64,000 nucleotides of DNA, from assembly GCF_901827205.1 (NCBI RefSeq), contig NZ_LR594675.1, forward strand, positions 1,550,001 through 1,614,000. The letters run 5' to 3'. Each line of letters starts with the position of its first letter. The first letter of the stretch is position 1. This document shows positions 25,199-34,027 of the stretch, one piece after another. The notes under the pieces are model-generated. The model was not told where the DNA came from, did no database searches, and saw only the letters and a list, made by a program, of their open reading frames with translations. The position numbers and the translations under genes are program-made. This DNA is from Variovorax sp. PBS-H4 (GTDB lineage Bacteria; Pseudomonadota; Gammaproteobacteria; Burkholderiales; Burkholderiaceae_C).

Positions 25199-26290
25199 AT
25201 GACCGTTACCCCCCAGGCGCTCGCCGAAGCGCTCAAGAGCGTCCTCGATCCCAATACGGGCAAGGACTTCGTCAGCACCAAGTCGCTGAAGAACCTGCAG
25301 ATCCACGAGGGCGATGTGTCCTTCGACATCGAGCTCGGCTACCCCGCCAGAAGCCAGGTCCCGGCGTTGCGCAAGGCGTTGGTCGCCGCTGCGAAGACCG
25401 TGCCGGGCGTCGAGAACGTCTCGGCCAACATCGCGACCAAGGTGATCAGCCACGCGGTGCAGCGTGGCGTGCAGCTGATGCCCAATGTCAAGAACATCAT
25501 CGCCGTGGCCTCGGGCAAGGGCGGGGTGGGCAAGAGCACCACCGCCGCCAACCTCGCGCTCGCCTTGGCGGCCGAGGGGGCGAGCGTCGGCCTGCTCGAT
25601 GCGGACATCTACGGTCCCAGCCAGCCGATGATGCTGGGGATTTCGCGCCGGCCCGAAAGCGAGGACGGCAAGACCATGGAGCCGCTGGAGAACCACGGCG
25701 TGCAGGTGATGTCGATCGGCTTCCTGGTCGACCAGGACGAGGCCATGATCTGGCGCGGTCCCATGGCCACGCAGGCGCTGGAGCAGCTTCTGCGCCAGAC
25801 CAACTGGAAAGACCTCGACTACCTGATCGTCGACATGCCGCCCGGCACCGGCGACATCCAGCTCACGCTGTCGCAGCGCGTGCCGATGACCGGCGCGGTG
25901 ATCGTCACCACGCCGCAGGACATCGCGCTGCTCGACGCCCGGAAAGGCATCAAGATGTTCGAGAAGGTGGGCGTGCCGATCCTCGGCATTGTCGAGAACA
26001 TGGCGGTGCATGTGTGCTCCAACTGTGGCCACGTCGAGCACATCTTCGGCGCGGAGGGCGGCAAGAAGATGGCCGAGCAATACGACATGGCCTACCTGGG
26101 CGCACTGCCGCTCGACATCAACATCCGCCTCCAGGCCGACAGCGGCAAGCCGACCGTGGTGGCCGACCCCGATGGCGAGGTGGCGGGCATCTACAAGGCC
26201 GTCGCGCGCCGGGTTGCGGTGGGCATCGCCGAGAAGGCCAAGGATTTCTCGGCCAAGTTCCCCACCATCACGGTCAGCAAGAACACCTGA
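25199..26290 (+). CDS. apbC: Iron-sulfur cluster carrier protein ApbC/Mrp
   Basis: This 363-residue P-loop ATPase carries Fe-S clusters to target proteins. An N-terminal DUF59/MIP18-like domain occupies residues 1-80 (LKSVLDPNTGKDFVSTKSLKNL). It is followed by the deviant Walker A in ASGKGGVGKSTTAANLALALA, DADIYGPSQPMMLG, PPGTGDIQLTLSQ, and the CxxC-containing region VCSNCGH that binds the cluster. ATG 25199 was chosen because it starts the DUF59 domain. It is divergent from cysB and the LysR gene follows 217 bp later. Confidence 0.96.
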   Translation: MTVTPQALAEALKSVLDPNTGKDFVSTKSLKNLQIHEGDVSFDIELGYPARSQVPALRKALVAAAKTVPGVENVSANIATKVISHAVQRGVQLMPNVKNIIAVASGKGGVGKSTTAANLALALAAEGASVGLLDADIYGPSQPMMLGISRRPESEDGKTMEPLENHGVQVMSIGFLVDQDEAMIWRGPMATQALEQLLRQTNWKDLDYLIVDMPPGTGDIQLTLSQRVPMTGAVIVTTPQDIALLDARKGIKMFEKVGVPILGIVENMAVHVCSNCGHVEHIFGAEGGKKMAEQYDMAYLGALPLDINIRLQADSGKPTVVADPDGEVAGIYKAVARRVAVGIAEKAKDFSAKFPTITVSKNT

Positions 26291-26293
26291 AGG

Positions 26294-26464
26294 ATGAAGC
26301 TCTCCCCCAGGTTGGCCCACTTCGTGTGGCCGCCCTGCGTGCTGCGGCCAGAGGCCTTGCCCTTCAGGCCGTCCAAGCCTGCGCAGGCAGGCTTGGAGCC
26401 GCGGCCTTCAGCCCCCTCACCGGGGGCAACACCAGCGGCCCGGCAAAGCCGGTTCCGCGGTGTT
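26294..26464. repeat. Composite dispersed extragenic repeat, copy 2
   Basis: The intergenic stretch after apbC begins with a segment resembling CTCCCCCAGGTTGGCCCACT. It ends (26428-26464) with AACACCAGCGGCCCGGCAAA and its hairpin partner, GGTTCCGCGGTGTT. The second part repeats the element at 16641-16690. The hairpin may also serve to end apbC transcription, although no T-run follows. Confidence 0.55.
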
Positions 26465-26507
26465 CCTGGCATGAATTCAACTCGCGCCGCTGCTCGCGCT
26501 TGAGTCG

Positions 26508-27467
26508 ATGAATCTTCTGGCCTCGATGCGCTACCTCGTCGCGCTGAGCGAGCACCGCCATTTCGGCCGCGCCGCACAGGCCTGCTACATCACCCAGCCG
26601 GCGCTGTCGAACGCACTGCGCGCGCTCGAATCGGAGTTCGGCGTAGTGATCGTCAAGCGTGGGCGCACCTATGCCGGCCTCACGCACGAGGGCGAAGCGG
26701 TGCTGGCCGCGGCGCACCGCATGCTGCACGAGAACGAGGTGCTGCAGCAGCTGCTCAAGAGCGAGGAGGCGCATCCGCGGGGCGGCCTGCGCATGGCTGC
26801 CGTACCGACCGCCATCCCCATGCTCGCGCGCTTCGCGGCACGGCTGCAGGCGCGGCATCCGGGCATCGCGCCGACCGTGCTGTCGATGAGCTCGCTGGAG
26901 CTCGAGACCGGGCTGGAGAACCTGTCGCTGGACATCGCGCTCGGCTATACCGAGCGCATGCACCTGCGCGAGGTCAAGCTCACCGCCTGGCCGCAGAGCA
27001 TCGAACATTACTTTCTGCTGCGCCGCGGCAAGGAAGCCGGTGGCGCGGCGCTTCGCATCGGCGCTTCCATCGGCTGGGCCGAGGCGGCGCGCCTGCCGCT
27101 GTGCCTGCTCACGCCCGAGATGCACAACCGCGCGATCGTCGACCAGGCCTTTGCAGCGGCGGGCGCCAAGGTCGCGCCGGCGATCGAGACCAATTCGGTG
27201 CTGACCCTCGCGCTCAGCGTGATGGCAGGCGAGGTCTGCGCGGTGCTGCCCGGTGCCATGGTGGATGCGGTGCGCGGCCATGGCGCCCTGGAGGCGCTGC
27301 CGCTGGTGGCGCCGGAGGTGCGCACGCCGATCGGCTTCATGACCCAGACGGCGGTGCGGCCCTCGCGCGCACTCGAGGCGGCGCTGGCGATGCTGCAGGA
27401 GCCCGCCTGGCGCGCGGAAGTGGCGGCGCACAGCGGCTCGCTGGGCGCTTCCTCGCAAGCGTCCTGA
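26508..27467 (+). CDS. LysR family transcriptional regulator (candidate formate dehydrogenase regulator)
   Basis: This 319-residue protein has an N-terminal winged helix (MRYLVALSEHRHFGRAAQACYITQPALSNALRALESEFGVVIVKR) and a LysR substrate-binding domain from about residue 90. The HFGRAAQACYITQPALS segment is OxyR-like. LysR regulators are common next to soluble formate dehydrogenase operons; FdsR of Cupriavidus is such a case. Here the formate dehydrogenase genes start 680 bp downstream, with an inverted repeat in their promoter. Regulation of that operon by this protein is inference. A start at ATG 26526 is possible. Confidence 0.85.
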   Translation: MNLLASMRYLVALSEHRHFGRAAQACYITQPALSNALRALESEFGVVIVKRGRTYAGLTHEGEAVLAAAHRMLHENEVLQQLLKSEEAHPRGGLRMAAVPTAIPMLARFAARLQARHPGIAPTVLSMSSLELETGLENLSLDIALGYTERMHLREVKLTAWPQSIEHYFLLRRGKEAGGAALRIGASIGWAEAARLPLCLLTPEMHNRAIVDQAFAAAGAKVAPAIETNSVLTLALSVMAGEVCAVLPGAMVDAVRGHGALEALPLVAPEVRTPIGFMTQTAVRPSRALEAALAMLQEPAWRAEVAAHSGSLGASSQAS

Positions 27468-27490
27468 CCGCGGCTGGACAAGCCCGTGCC

Positions 27491-27964
27491 CTAGACCAGC
27501 GACTTCGCGTTGTCGAGCACGTACTCGCAGGCCCGGGTCTTGATCTTGCCGCCCACACTCTTCAGATTGAGGGACTTGCCGTCGCTGCCCTGCAGCAGGC
27601 CCTTGCTTCCGTTGGCGAACCCGGTCTGCTGTGTCTTGTTGCCGGCGATCATGCCCAGCAGCTTGTCCTTGACACCGCCCGCTGCGTCGTTGCTCAGGTA
27701 GTTGTTCTTGACGCAATACTGGATCACGCCAGCCGCATTGCCGATGCTGCTTGCGCCGATGGCGGGCATGGAGATGCCCAGGCCCTTGGCAAGCGCTGCA
27801 CCCGCGGCCCCGGTCGTTCCGGCATTGCCGGCGGTGCTCGATTCGGTCCCTGCTTGTCCGCCGCCCATTTTGTCCTTGAGCGCATCGAGCATCTGGTTCT
27901 GGGCAAAGCTCGCCTGTGCGAGGGCCAGCAGCGCGGCAGCGGCCGCTATCGATGGAACGTGCAT
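27491..27964 (-). CDS. DUF2501 family exported protein
   Basis: This 157-residue protein begins with a signal peptide (MHVPSIAAAAALLALAQASFAQ). It has the segments MLDALKDKMGGGQAG and VIQYCVKNNYLSNDAAGGVKDKLLGMI, and two cysteines near the C-terminus. These are features of the DUF2501 family, which includes E. coli YjjA. Function is unknown, location likely periplasmic. It is transcribed divergently from the formate dehydrogenase operon, so the intervening 184 bp must hold both promoters. Confidence 0.83.
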   Translation of the reverse strand: MHVPSIAAAAALLALAQASFAQNQMLDALKDKMGGGQAGTESSTAGNAGTTGAAGAALAKGLGISMPAIGASSIGNAAGVIQYCVKNNYLSNDAAGGVKDKLLGMIAGNKTQQTGFANGSKGLLQGSDGKSLNLKSVGGKIKTRACEYVLDNAKSLV

Positions 27965-28052
27965 GATCGTCTCCTGCGGAGCTGATGCCCCATCCTGGTC
28001 AGGATAGCGCGAAAGGCAGCGCGCCGCGCCGCACTGCCGGCGCTTTCATTTC

Positions 28053-28086
28053 CAAATTGAATCAGTCGATGTGTGGATTCAATTTG
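28053..28086. promoter_or_regulatory. Perfect inverted repeat upstream of the NAD-linked formate dehydrogenase operon
   Basis: CAAATTGAATC (28053-28063) and GATTCAATTTG (28076-28086) are exact 11-bp arms around a 12-nt spacer. The repeat is centred about 79 nt before the formate dehydrogenase beta start and about 105 nt from the start of the DUF2501 gene. Size, spacing and place suit an operator. The LysR gene at 26508-27467 is a candidate binder. Confidence 0.55.
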
Positions 28087-28148
28087 CCAAGTGCCGCGAG
28101 GCGCTCCACAGTCCAATCGCGGCATTCCGCCGTCGACAGCCCCGGCAA

Positions 28149-29960
28149 ATGACCCACCCAGGCACCCAGAACGAGATTCAGGCGATCCCCCTCGCCACCC
28201 CCGATCAATTGCGCGAGCGCATTCGCCGCAAGAGCAAGCTCAAGGGTCGCCAGCCCGAGGCCGACGCACTGCAGGAGGTGCGCGAACTCATCGGCCCGAA
28301 GCCTGATGGCGGCTGGCGGCGCGACCTGCTGATCGAGCACCTTCACCGGCTCAACGACGCGTGCCTCGGCTTGCGCGACCGACACCTGGTGGCGCTGGCC
28401 TCGCTCACGAACATTCCGATGGCCGAGGTCTACGAAGTCGCGACCTTCTACCACCACTTCGAGATTCTGCGTGGCGATGAGCAGGCCCCCGGCCTCACCG
28501 TGCGCGTGTGCGACGGCCTGGCCTGCGAGCTGGCCGGTGCACAGGATCTGCTCACGCGCCTGCCCGCGCTGCTGGGTGCCGCGGGTCGCGAGGACGTGCG
28601 CGTGATCTCCGCGCCCTGCATCGGCCGTTGCGAGCAGGCCCCTGCGGCGGCCGTTCATCAGCGCGCCCTGGCGATGGCGACCCCCGACGAGATCCTGCGG
28701 GCGCTGGAATCGCCGCCGCCGCCTGCGCGCGAGACTGGGCATTTCGTGCCCGCAACCTTCGCCGGAAAAAGCGTGACGCCGTCGCTCGATGCGGTGCAGA
28801 CACTGCCGCCCTTCACCGACTACGCCACCTACCGCGCCAACGGCGGCTACGCGCTGGCGGCGGCCCTGGTCAACGGCGAGCAGGAGGCCGAAGCCGTGAT
28901 CCAGGCCATGGAAGACTCCGGCCTGCGCGGCCTCGGCGGCGCGGGCTTTCCGGCCGGGCGCAAGTGGCGCATCGTGCGCGAGCAGCCGGCGCCGCGGCTG
29001 ATGGCGGTCAACATCGACGAGGGCGAGCCCGGCACCTTCAAGGACCGCGTCTACCTGGAGCGCGATCCGCACCGTTTCCTCGAGGGCTTGCTGATCGCGG
29101 CGCAGGTGGTGGGCACCGAGGCTTGCTACGTCTACCTGCGCGACGAATACCACGACTGCCGCGCGCTGCTCCAAGCCGAGCTGGCCAGGCTCCAGGCCGA
29201 TCCGCCCTGCGAGCTGCCGCGCATCGAGCTCAGGCGCGGCGCCGGTGCCTACATCTGCGGCGAGGAGTCCGCGATGATCGAGAGCATCGAAGGCAAGCGC
29301 GGAGAGCCCCGCATGCGCCCGCCCTACATCGCGCAGGTCGGCCTGTTCGGCCGCCCGACGCTGGAGCACAACTTCGAGACCCTCTACTGGGTGCGCGACA
29401 TCGTCGAACGGGGCCCGGACTGGTTCAGCGGCTTCGGCCGCCACGGACGCAAGGGGCTGCGCAGCTTCAGCGTCAGCGGGCGGGTGAAGCAGCCCGGCGT
29501 CAAGCTGGCGCCCGCAGGCATCACGGTGCAGGAGCTGATCGACGAGTACTGCGGCGGCATGCTCGACGGCCACCAGCTCTACGCCTACCTGCCCGGCGGC
29601 GCCTCGGGCGGCATCCTGCCCGCCCGAATGAACGACATCCCGCTGGACTTCGACACCCTGCAGCCCTACGGTTGCTTCATCGGCTCCGCCGCGGTGATGG
29701 TGCTGAGCCAGCACGACAAGGCGCGCGACGCGGCACGCAACGTGATGCGCTTCTTCGAGCATGAGAGCTGCGGGCAATGCACGCCCTGCCGCGTTGGAAC
29801 GGCCAAGGCCGCGGCGCTCATGGAGGCGCCGGTGTGGGACCAGGCCACGCTGGAGGACCTGGCGCAGGTCATGGGCGATGCATCGATCTGCGGGCTGGGG
29901 CAGGCGGCGCCCAATCCGATCCGCTGCATCCAGAAGTACTTTCCGCAGGAGATCGAATGA
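28149..29960 (+). CDS. NAD-linked formate dehydrogenase, beta subunit (NuoE-NuoF fusion)
   Basis: This 603-residue protein fuses two NADH-dehydrogenase-like parts. The first about 190 residues are NuoE-like, with a [2Fe-2S] site (VCDGLACELAGA and APCIGRCEQAP). The rest is NuoF-like: the NADH/FMN loops GLRGLGGAGFPAGRKW and AYICGEESAMIESIEG, and the [4Fe-4S] motif ESCGQCTPCRVG. It would pass electrons from the alpha subunit to NAD+ in the cytoplasm. Such a fusion is known in the Methylobacterium FDH1 beta subunit. ATG 28149 was chosen as the domain start. It overlaps the alpha subunit gene by 4 bp (ATGA). Confidence 0.92.
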   Translation: MTHPGTQNEIQAIPLATPDQLRERIRRKSKLKGRQPEADALQEVRELIGPKPDGGWRRDLLIEHLHRLNDACLGLRDRHLVALASLTNIPMAEVYEVATFYHHFEILRGDEQAPGLTVRVCDGLACELAGAQDLLTRLPALLGAAGREDVRVISAPCIGRCEQAPAAAVHQRALAMATPDEILRALESPPPPARETGHFVPATFAGKSVTPSLDAVQTLPPFTDYATYRANGGYALAAALVNGEQEAEAVIQAMEDSGLRGLGGAGFPAGRKWRIVREQPAPRLMAVNIDEGEPGTFKDRVYLERDPHRFLEGLLIAAQVVGTEACYVYLRDEYHDCRALLQAELARLQADPPCELPRIELRRGAGAYICGEESAMIESIEGKRGEPRMRPPYIAQVGLFGRPTLEHNFETLYWVRDIVERGPDWFSGFGRHGRKGLRSFSVSGRVKQPGVKLAPAGITVQELIDEYCGGMLDGHQLYAYLPGGASGGILPARMNDIPLDFDTLQPYGCFIGSAAVMVLSQHDKARDAARNVMRFFEHESCGQCTPCRVGTAKAAALMEAPVWDQATLEDLAQVMGDASICGLGQAAPNPIRCIQKYFPQEIE

Positions 29961-32839
29961 ACGCGCCCGCCAAGCTGAACGAACTGATGCCGCAGACGGT
30001 CGAGTTCACGCTCGACGGGCGAGCTGTCCAGGCCTTCGAGGGCGAGAGCATCCTGCAGGCCGCGCAGCGGCATGGGGTGGAGATACCGCGGCTTTGCTAC
30101 AAGGAGGGGTTGCGGCCCGATGGCAATTGCCGCTCCTGCGTGGTCGAGGTGAAGGGAGAGCGCGTGCTGGCGCCGAGCTGCTGCCGCAATGTGACCTCGG
30201 GGATGGAGGTGCAGGCGGCGAGCGAGCGGGCGTTGAAGAGCCAGCGGATGGTGGTGGAGATGCTGCTGTCGGATATGCCGGATGAAGGGTACAAGTGGAA
30301 CGATGGGGGCGTGGCGGAGGGCAAACCGGTCGGCCAGCACGGCGAGCTCAGCCAGTGGGCTCAATGCCTCGGCGTCGAAGTCCGCCCGGCCCTCAAGGCC
30401 CTGCGCCGGGACCAGCCGGCTCCCGACATATCCCACCCCGCCATGGCCGTCAACCTCGACGCCTGCATCCAATGCAACCGCTGCGTGCGTGCCTGCCGCG
30501 AGGAGCAGGTCAACGACGTCATCGGCTACGCCCTGCGCGGGGCCGGCTCGAAGATCGTCTTCGACCTCGACGACCCGATGGGCGACAGCACCTGCGTGGC
30601 CTGCGGCGAATGCGTGCAGGCCTGCCCCACCGGCGCCCTGATGCCCAAGAGCCACATCGGCTCGCAGCAGGTCGACCGCAAGGTCGACTCGGTCTGCCCC
30701 TTCTGCGGTGTGGGCTGCCTGATCACCTACAACGTCAAGGACGAGAAGATCGTCAGCGTCGACGGCCGCGACGGCCCGGCCAACCATGGCCGGCTCTGCG
30801 TCAAGGGCCGCTTCGGCTTCGACTACGCGCACCATCCTCAGCGCCTCACCAAGCCCTTGATCCGCAAGCCCGGCGTGCCCAAGGGCTTCGGCGACGCGCC
30901 GCGCCCCGGCGACTGGCAGGACGCCTTCCGCGAGGCCAGCTGGGAAGAGGCGCTCGAACTCGCGGCCGGCAAGCTCAAGGACTTGCGCGATACGCACGGC
31001 AACAAGGCCCTGGCCGGCTTCGGGTCCGCCAAGGGCAGCAACGAGGAGGCCTACCTGTTCCAGAAGCTGGTGCGCACCGGCTTTGGCAGCAACAACGTCG
31101 ACCACTGCACGCGCCTGTGCCATGCCTCCAGCGTGGCGGCCCTGCTCGAAGGCGTGGGCTCGGGCGCGGTGAGCAACCAGGTCAACGACGTGGAGCATGC
31201 GGAGCTGATCTTCGTCATCGGTTCCAACCCGACCGCCAATCATCCGGTTGCTGCGACGTGGATGAAGAACGCCGCCAAGCGCGGAGCGAAGATCGTGCTG
31301 GCAGACCCGCGCGTCACCGACATCGGCCGGCACGCCTGGCGCACCCTGCAGTTCAAGGCCGACGCCGACGTTGCCATGCTCAACGCCCTGATCCACGTCG
31401 TGATCGACGAGGGCCTGGTCGACGAGGCCTTCGTGCGCGACCGCGCCAGCAACTTCGAGGCGCTGCGCGAGAACGTCAAGGGCTACAGCCCCGAGGCCAT
31501 GGCGCCGATCTGCGGCATTCCGGCCGAGACGCTGCGCGAAGTGGCGAGGGCCTTCGCCACAGCCAAAGGTGCGATGGTGCTGTGGGGCATGGGCATCAGC
31601 CAGCACGTGCACGGCACCGACAACGCGCGCTGCCTGATCGCGCTGGTGACCGTCACCGGCCAGATCGGCAAGCCCGGCTCGGGCCTGCATCCGCTGCGCG
31701 GCCAGAACAACGTGCAGGGCGCGAGCGACGCCGGGCTGATCCCGATGATGTTCCCCAACTACCAGCGCGTCGACGACGCCGGCGTGCATGCGTGGTTCGA
31801 GAACTTCTGGGGCGTGCCGCTGGACGAGAAGCCCGGCTACACGGTGGTCGAGATCATGCACAAGGCGTTGGCGCCCGAGAGCGATCCGCACAAGATCCGC
31901 GGCATGTACATCATGGGCGAGAACCCCGCGATGAGCGACCCGGACCTCAACCATGCGCGCCATGCGCTCGCGAGCCTGGAGCACCTGGTGGTGCAGGACA
32001 TCTTCATGACCGAGACCGCCTGGCTGGCCGACGTGGTGCTGCCCGCCAGCGCCTGGCCCGAGAAGATCGGCACCGTGAGCAATACAGACCGCATGGTGCA
32101 GCTGGGCAAGCGGGCGTTGAATCCGCCGGGCGACGCAAAGCCCGACCTCTGGATCATTCAGCAGATCGCAAAACGGATGGGCCTGTCCTGGAACTACGAA
32201 GGCGAGGAATGCGGCGTCGCGGCCGTCTACGATGAAATGCGCCAGGCCATGCACGCCGCCATCAGCGGCATCAGCTGGGACCGGCTGCAGCGCGAGTCCA
32301 GCGTGACCTACCCCTGCCTGAGCGCCGACGATCCGGGCCAGCCGACCGTCTTCATCGACAGCTTCCCGACCGCGGACGGCCGCGTGAAGCTGGTGCCGGC
32401 CGACATCATCCCGGCCGACGAGCGGCCCGATGCGCAGTACCCCTTCGTGCTGATCACCGGCCGCCAGCTGGAGCACTGGCACACCGGCAGCATGACGCGG
32501 CGCGCGGCGGTGCTCGACGCGCTGGAGCCCATGGCCACCGCCTCGATGAACCAGGGCGACCTCGATCTGCTGGGCCTGCAGGCCGGTGACGTGATCACCA
32601 TCCGTTCGCGCCGGGGCGAGGTCGCGATCCACGTGCGGCGCGACGACGGCACGCCGAACGGGGCGGTCTTCGTGCCCTTTGCCTACTACGAGGCGGCGGC
32701 CAACCTGATGACCAACGCAGCCCTCGATCCGATGGGCAAGATCCCCGAGTTCAAGTACTGCGCGGTACAGGTGTTGCCGGGCGGCACGCCGATGGCGGCG
32801 GCGGGCTACGGGACGGGGGCGGTGAGCGCGGCCCACTGA
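29957..32839 (+). CDS. fdhF: NAD-linked formate dehydrogenase, alpha subunit (molybdopterin enzyme)
   Basis: This 960-residue catalytic subunit oxidises formate to CO2. The order is: a [2Fe-2S] domain (CYKEGLRPDGNCRSC), a His/Cys cluster region, two [4Fe-4S] motifs (CIQCNRCVRAC and CVACGECVQACP), a further cluster in CPFCGVGC, then the molybdopterin domains. The metal ligand is cysteine, not selenocysteine: DHCTRLCHAS carries the Cys-His pair. There is no signal peptide, so it acts in the cytoplasm with the NuoEF-like beta subunit whose stop it overlaps. FDH1-type enzymes carry Mo or W; which is used here cannot be seen. Confidence 0.93.
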   Translation: MNAPAKLNELMPQTVEFTLDGRAVQAFEGESILQAAQRHGVEIPRLCYKEGLRPDGNCRSCVVEVKGERVLAPSCCRNVTSGMEVQAASERALKSQRMVVEMLLSDMPDEGYKWNDGGVAEGKPVGQHGELSQWAQCLGVEVRPALKALRRDQPAPDISHPAMAVNLDACIQCNRCVRACREEQVNDVIGYALRGAGSKIVFDLDDPMGDSTCVACGECVQACPTGALMPKSHIGSQQVDRKVDSVCPFCGVGCLITYNVKDEKIVSVDGRDGPANHGRLCVKGRFGFDYAHHPQRLTKPLIRKPGVPKGFGDAPRPGDWQDAFREASWEEALELAAGKLKDLRDTHGNKALAGFGSAKGSNEEAYLFQKLVRTGFGSNNVDHCTRLCHASSVAALLEGVGSGAVSNQVNDVEHAELIFVIGSNPTANHPVAATWMKNAAKRGAKIVLADPRVTDIGRHAWRTLQFKADADVAMLNALIHVVIDEGLVDEAFVRDRASNFEALRENVKGYSPEAMAPICGIPAETLREVARAFATAKGAMVLWGMGISQHVHGTDNARCLIALVTVTGQIGKPGSGLHPLRGQNNVQGASDAGLIPMMFPNYQRVDDAGVHAWFENFWGVPLDEKPGYTVVEIMHKALAPESDPHKIRGMYIMGENPAMSDPDLNHARHALASLEHLVVQDIFMTETAWLADVVLPASAWPEKIGTVSNTDRMVQLGKRALNPPGDAKPDLWIIQQIAKRMGLSWNYEGEECGVAAVYDEMRQAMHAAISGISWDRLQRESSVTYPCLSADDPGQPTVFIDSFPTADGRVKLVPADIIPADERPDAQYPFVLITGRQLEHWHTGSMTRRAAVLDALEPMATASMNQGDLDLLGLQAGDVITIRSRRGEVAIHVRRDDGTPNGAVFVPFAYYEAAANLMTNAALDPMGKIPEFKYCAVQVLPGGTPMAAAGYGTGAVSAAH

Positions 32840-32882
32840 GGCCGGCCGCCCGCCGGCAGCGGGTCGCAAATCTGAAGACGGC

Positions 32883-32915
32883 GTTCAGCTTGGCTTCACG
32901 AGGCCTGCCTACAGT
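32883..32915 (+). promoter_or_regulatory. Candidate OmpR-family direct repeat and -10 box before the lipid A cassette
   Basis: Two six-base half-sites, GTTCAG and CTTCAC, are spaced by CTTGG, so TTCA recurs every 11 bp. Ten nt downstream lies TACAGT, a good -10. The layout is the same as PhoP/PmrA-activated promoters, where the downstream half-site replaces the -35. The half-site sequence differs from the enterobacterial consensus. Confidence 0.45.
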
Positions 32916-32989
32916 CGCGGGCATGCGACGGACCCGGCCACGTGAATGCCAGTCAGCCCCGCCAGGGCCATGAGATGGAGCGCAACATC

Positions 32990-34027
32990 ATGAGCAGCCC
33001 ATCGCGCCCCGCCATGGAAGTCGCAAGCCGCGCGCCGCTCGCCGCTGTGCCGGAGCTGGAGCAGCGCGTACCCGCACCGGCACGCCGCAGCATCTCCTGC
33101 GTCATCCCCTGCTACAACGAGGGCGCCAACCTCAACGCGCTGCTGTCGAGCCTGGAGGAGACCCTGTGGGCCACGCAGCTCCATTGGGAGATCATCGTGG
33201 TCGACGACGGCAGCGCGGACGACACCGTCGCCATTGCCGAGGCATGGTGCCAGCTCTCGGGCTTCCGCTGCATCAGCCTGTCGCGCAACTTCGGCAAGGA
33301 GGCCGCGCTCACCGCCGGCCTGCAGGCCGCCTGCGGCGATGCGGTCGTGCTTCTCGACGGCGATCTGCAGCATTCGCCCGCGCTGATCGCTGAGATGGTG
33401 CGGCGCTGGCAGGAGGGCGCCGAGGTGGTCTACACCGTGCGGGAGGAGCGGACCGACGAGCATGCGTTCAAGCGCATGGGTACGCGCCTGTTCTACAAGC
33501 TGGTGAACGCCTCGCAGCGCTTCGAGCTGCCCGAGGACGCGGGCGACTTCCGCCTGATGGACCGTCGGGTGGTCGACGCCCTGCTGAGCCTGCCGGAACG
33601 CACGCGCTTCATGAAGGGCCTTTACGCGTGGGTCGGCTTCAAGGCCGTGGCGCTGCCCTACACTCCGAGCCCGAGGACGCAGGGGAAGAGCAGCTTCAGC
33701 GCCGCGCGGCTGGTCAACTTCGCGATCGACGGGCTGACATCCTTCACCACCTGGCCGCTGCGGATGGTCAGCATCACAGGGCTGCTGCTGGCGCTGCCGG
33801 CGCTGGTCTACGGCATCTACCTGATCGTCGAGCACATCCTGGTGGGCAACCCGGTGTCGGGGTGGTCCACCATCGTGGTGAGCCTCATGTTCTTCATGGG
33901 CGTCCAGATGATTTCCACCGGCATCGTCGGCGAATACGTCGCGCGCATCTTCGAAGAGGTGAAAGGGCGTCCGCTCTACGTCGTGAAGAAGGTGCTGGGC
34001 CACGGTCTGGACGCGCCGCAGCCATGA
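32990..34027 (+). CDS. Undecaprenyl-phosphate-type glycosyltransferase, GT2 (ArnC/FlmF/LgmA-like)
   Basis: The protein is about 345 residues. A GT2 catalytic domain occupies roughly residues 30-240: ISCVIPCYNEGANLNALLSSL, EIIVVDDGSADDT, SLSRNFGKEAALTAGL, and the DxD-type DGDLQH. Two C-terminal membrane helices follow (SITGLLLALPALVYGIYLIV and SLMFFMGVQMISTGIVGEYVA). Such enzymes load an aminosugar onto undecaprenyl phosphate at the inner membrane. ATG 32990 is preferred because GGAG lies 9 nt before it; GTG 32942 and ATG 32975 are in frame. It overlaps the ArnT-like gene by 4 bp. Confidence 0.88.
   Translation: MSSPSRPAMEVASRAPLAAVPELEQRVPAPARRSISCVIPCYNEGANLNALLSSLEETLWATQLHWEIIVVDDGSADDTVAIAEAWCQLSGFRCISLSRNFGKEAALTAGLQAACGDAVVLLDGDLQHSPALIAEMVRRWQEGAEVVYTVREERTDEHAFKRMGTRLFYKLVNASQRFELPEDAGDFRLMDRRVVDALLSLPERTRFMKGLYAWVGFKAVALPYTPSPRTQGKSSFSAARLVNFAIDGLTSFTTWPLRMVSITGLLLALPALVYGIYLIVEHILVGNPVSGWSTIVVSLMFFMGVQMISTGIVGEYVARIFEEVKGRPLYVVKKVLGHGLDAPQP

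Noticed and set aside
29666..32869. 1067-codon open frame opposite the formate dehydrogenase alpha gene
   Set aside because: Antisense frames stay open in high-GC genes with strong third-position bias. Its translation is His/Gly/Ala-rich without domains, and the plus-strand gene is clear.
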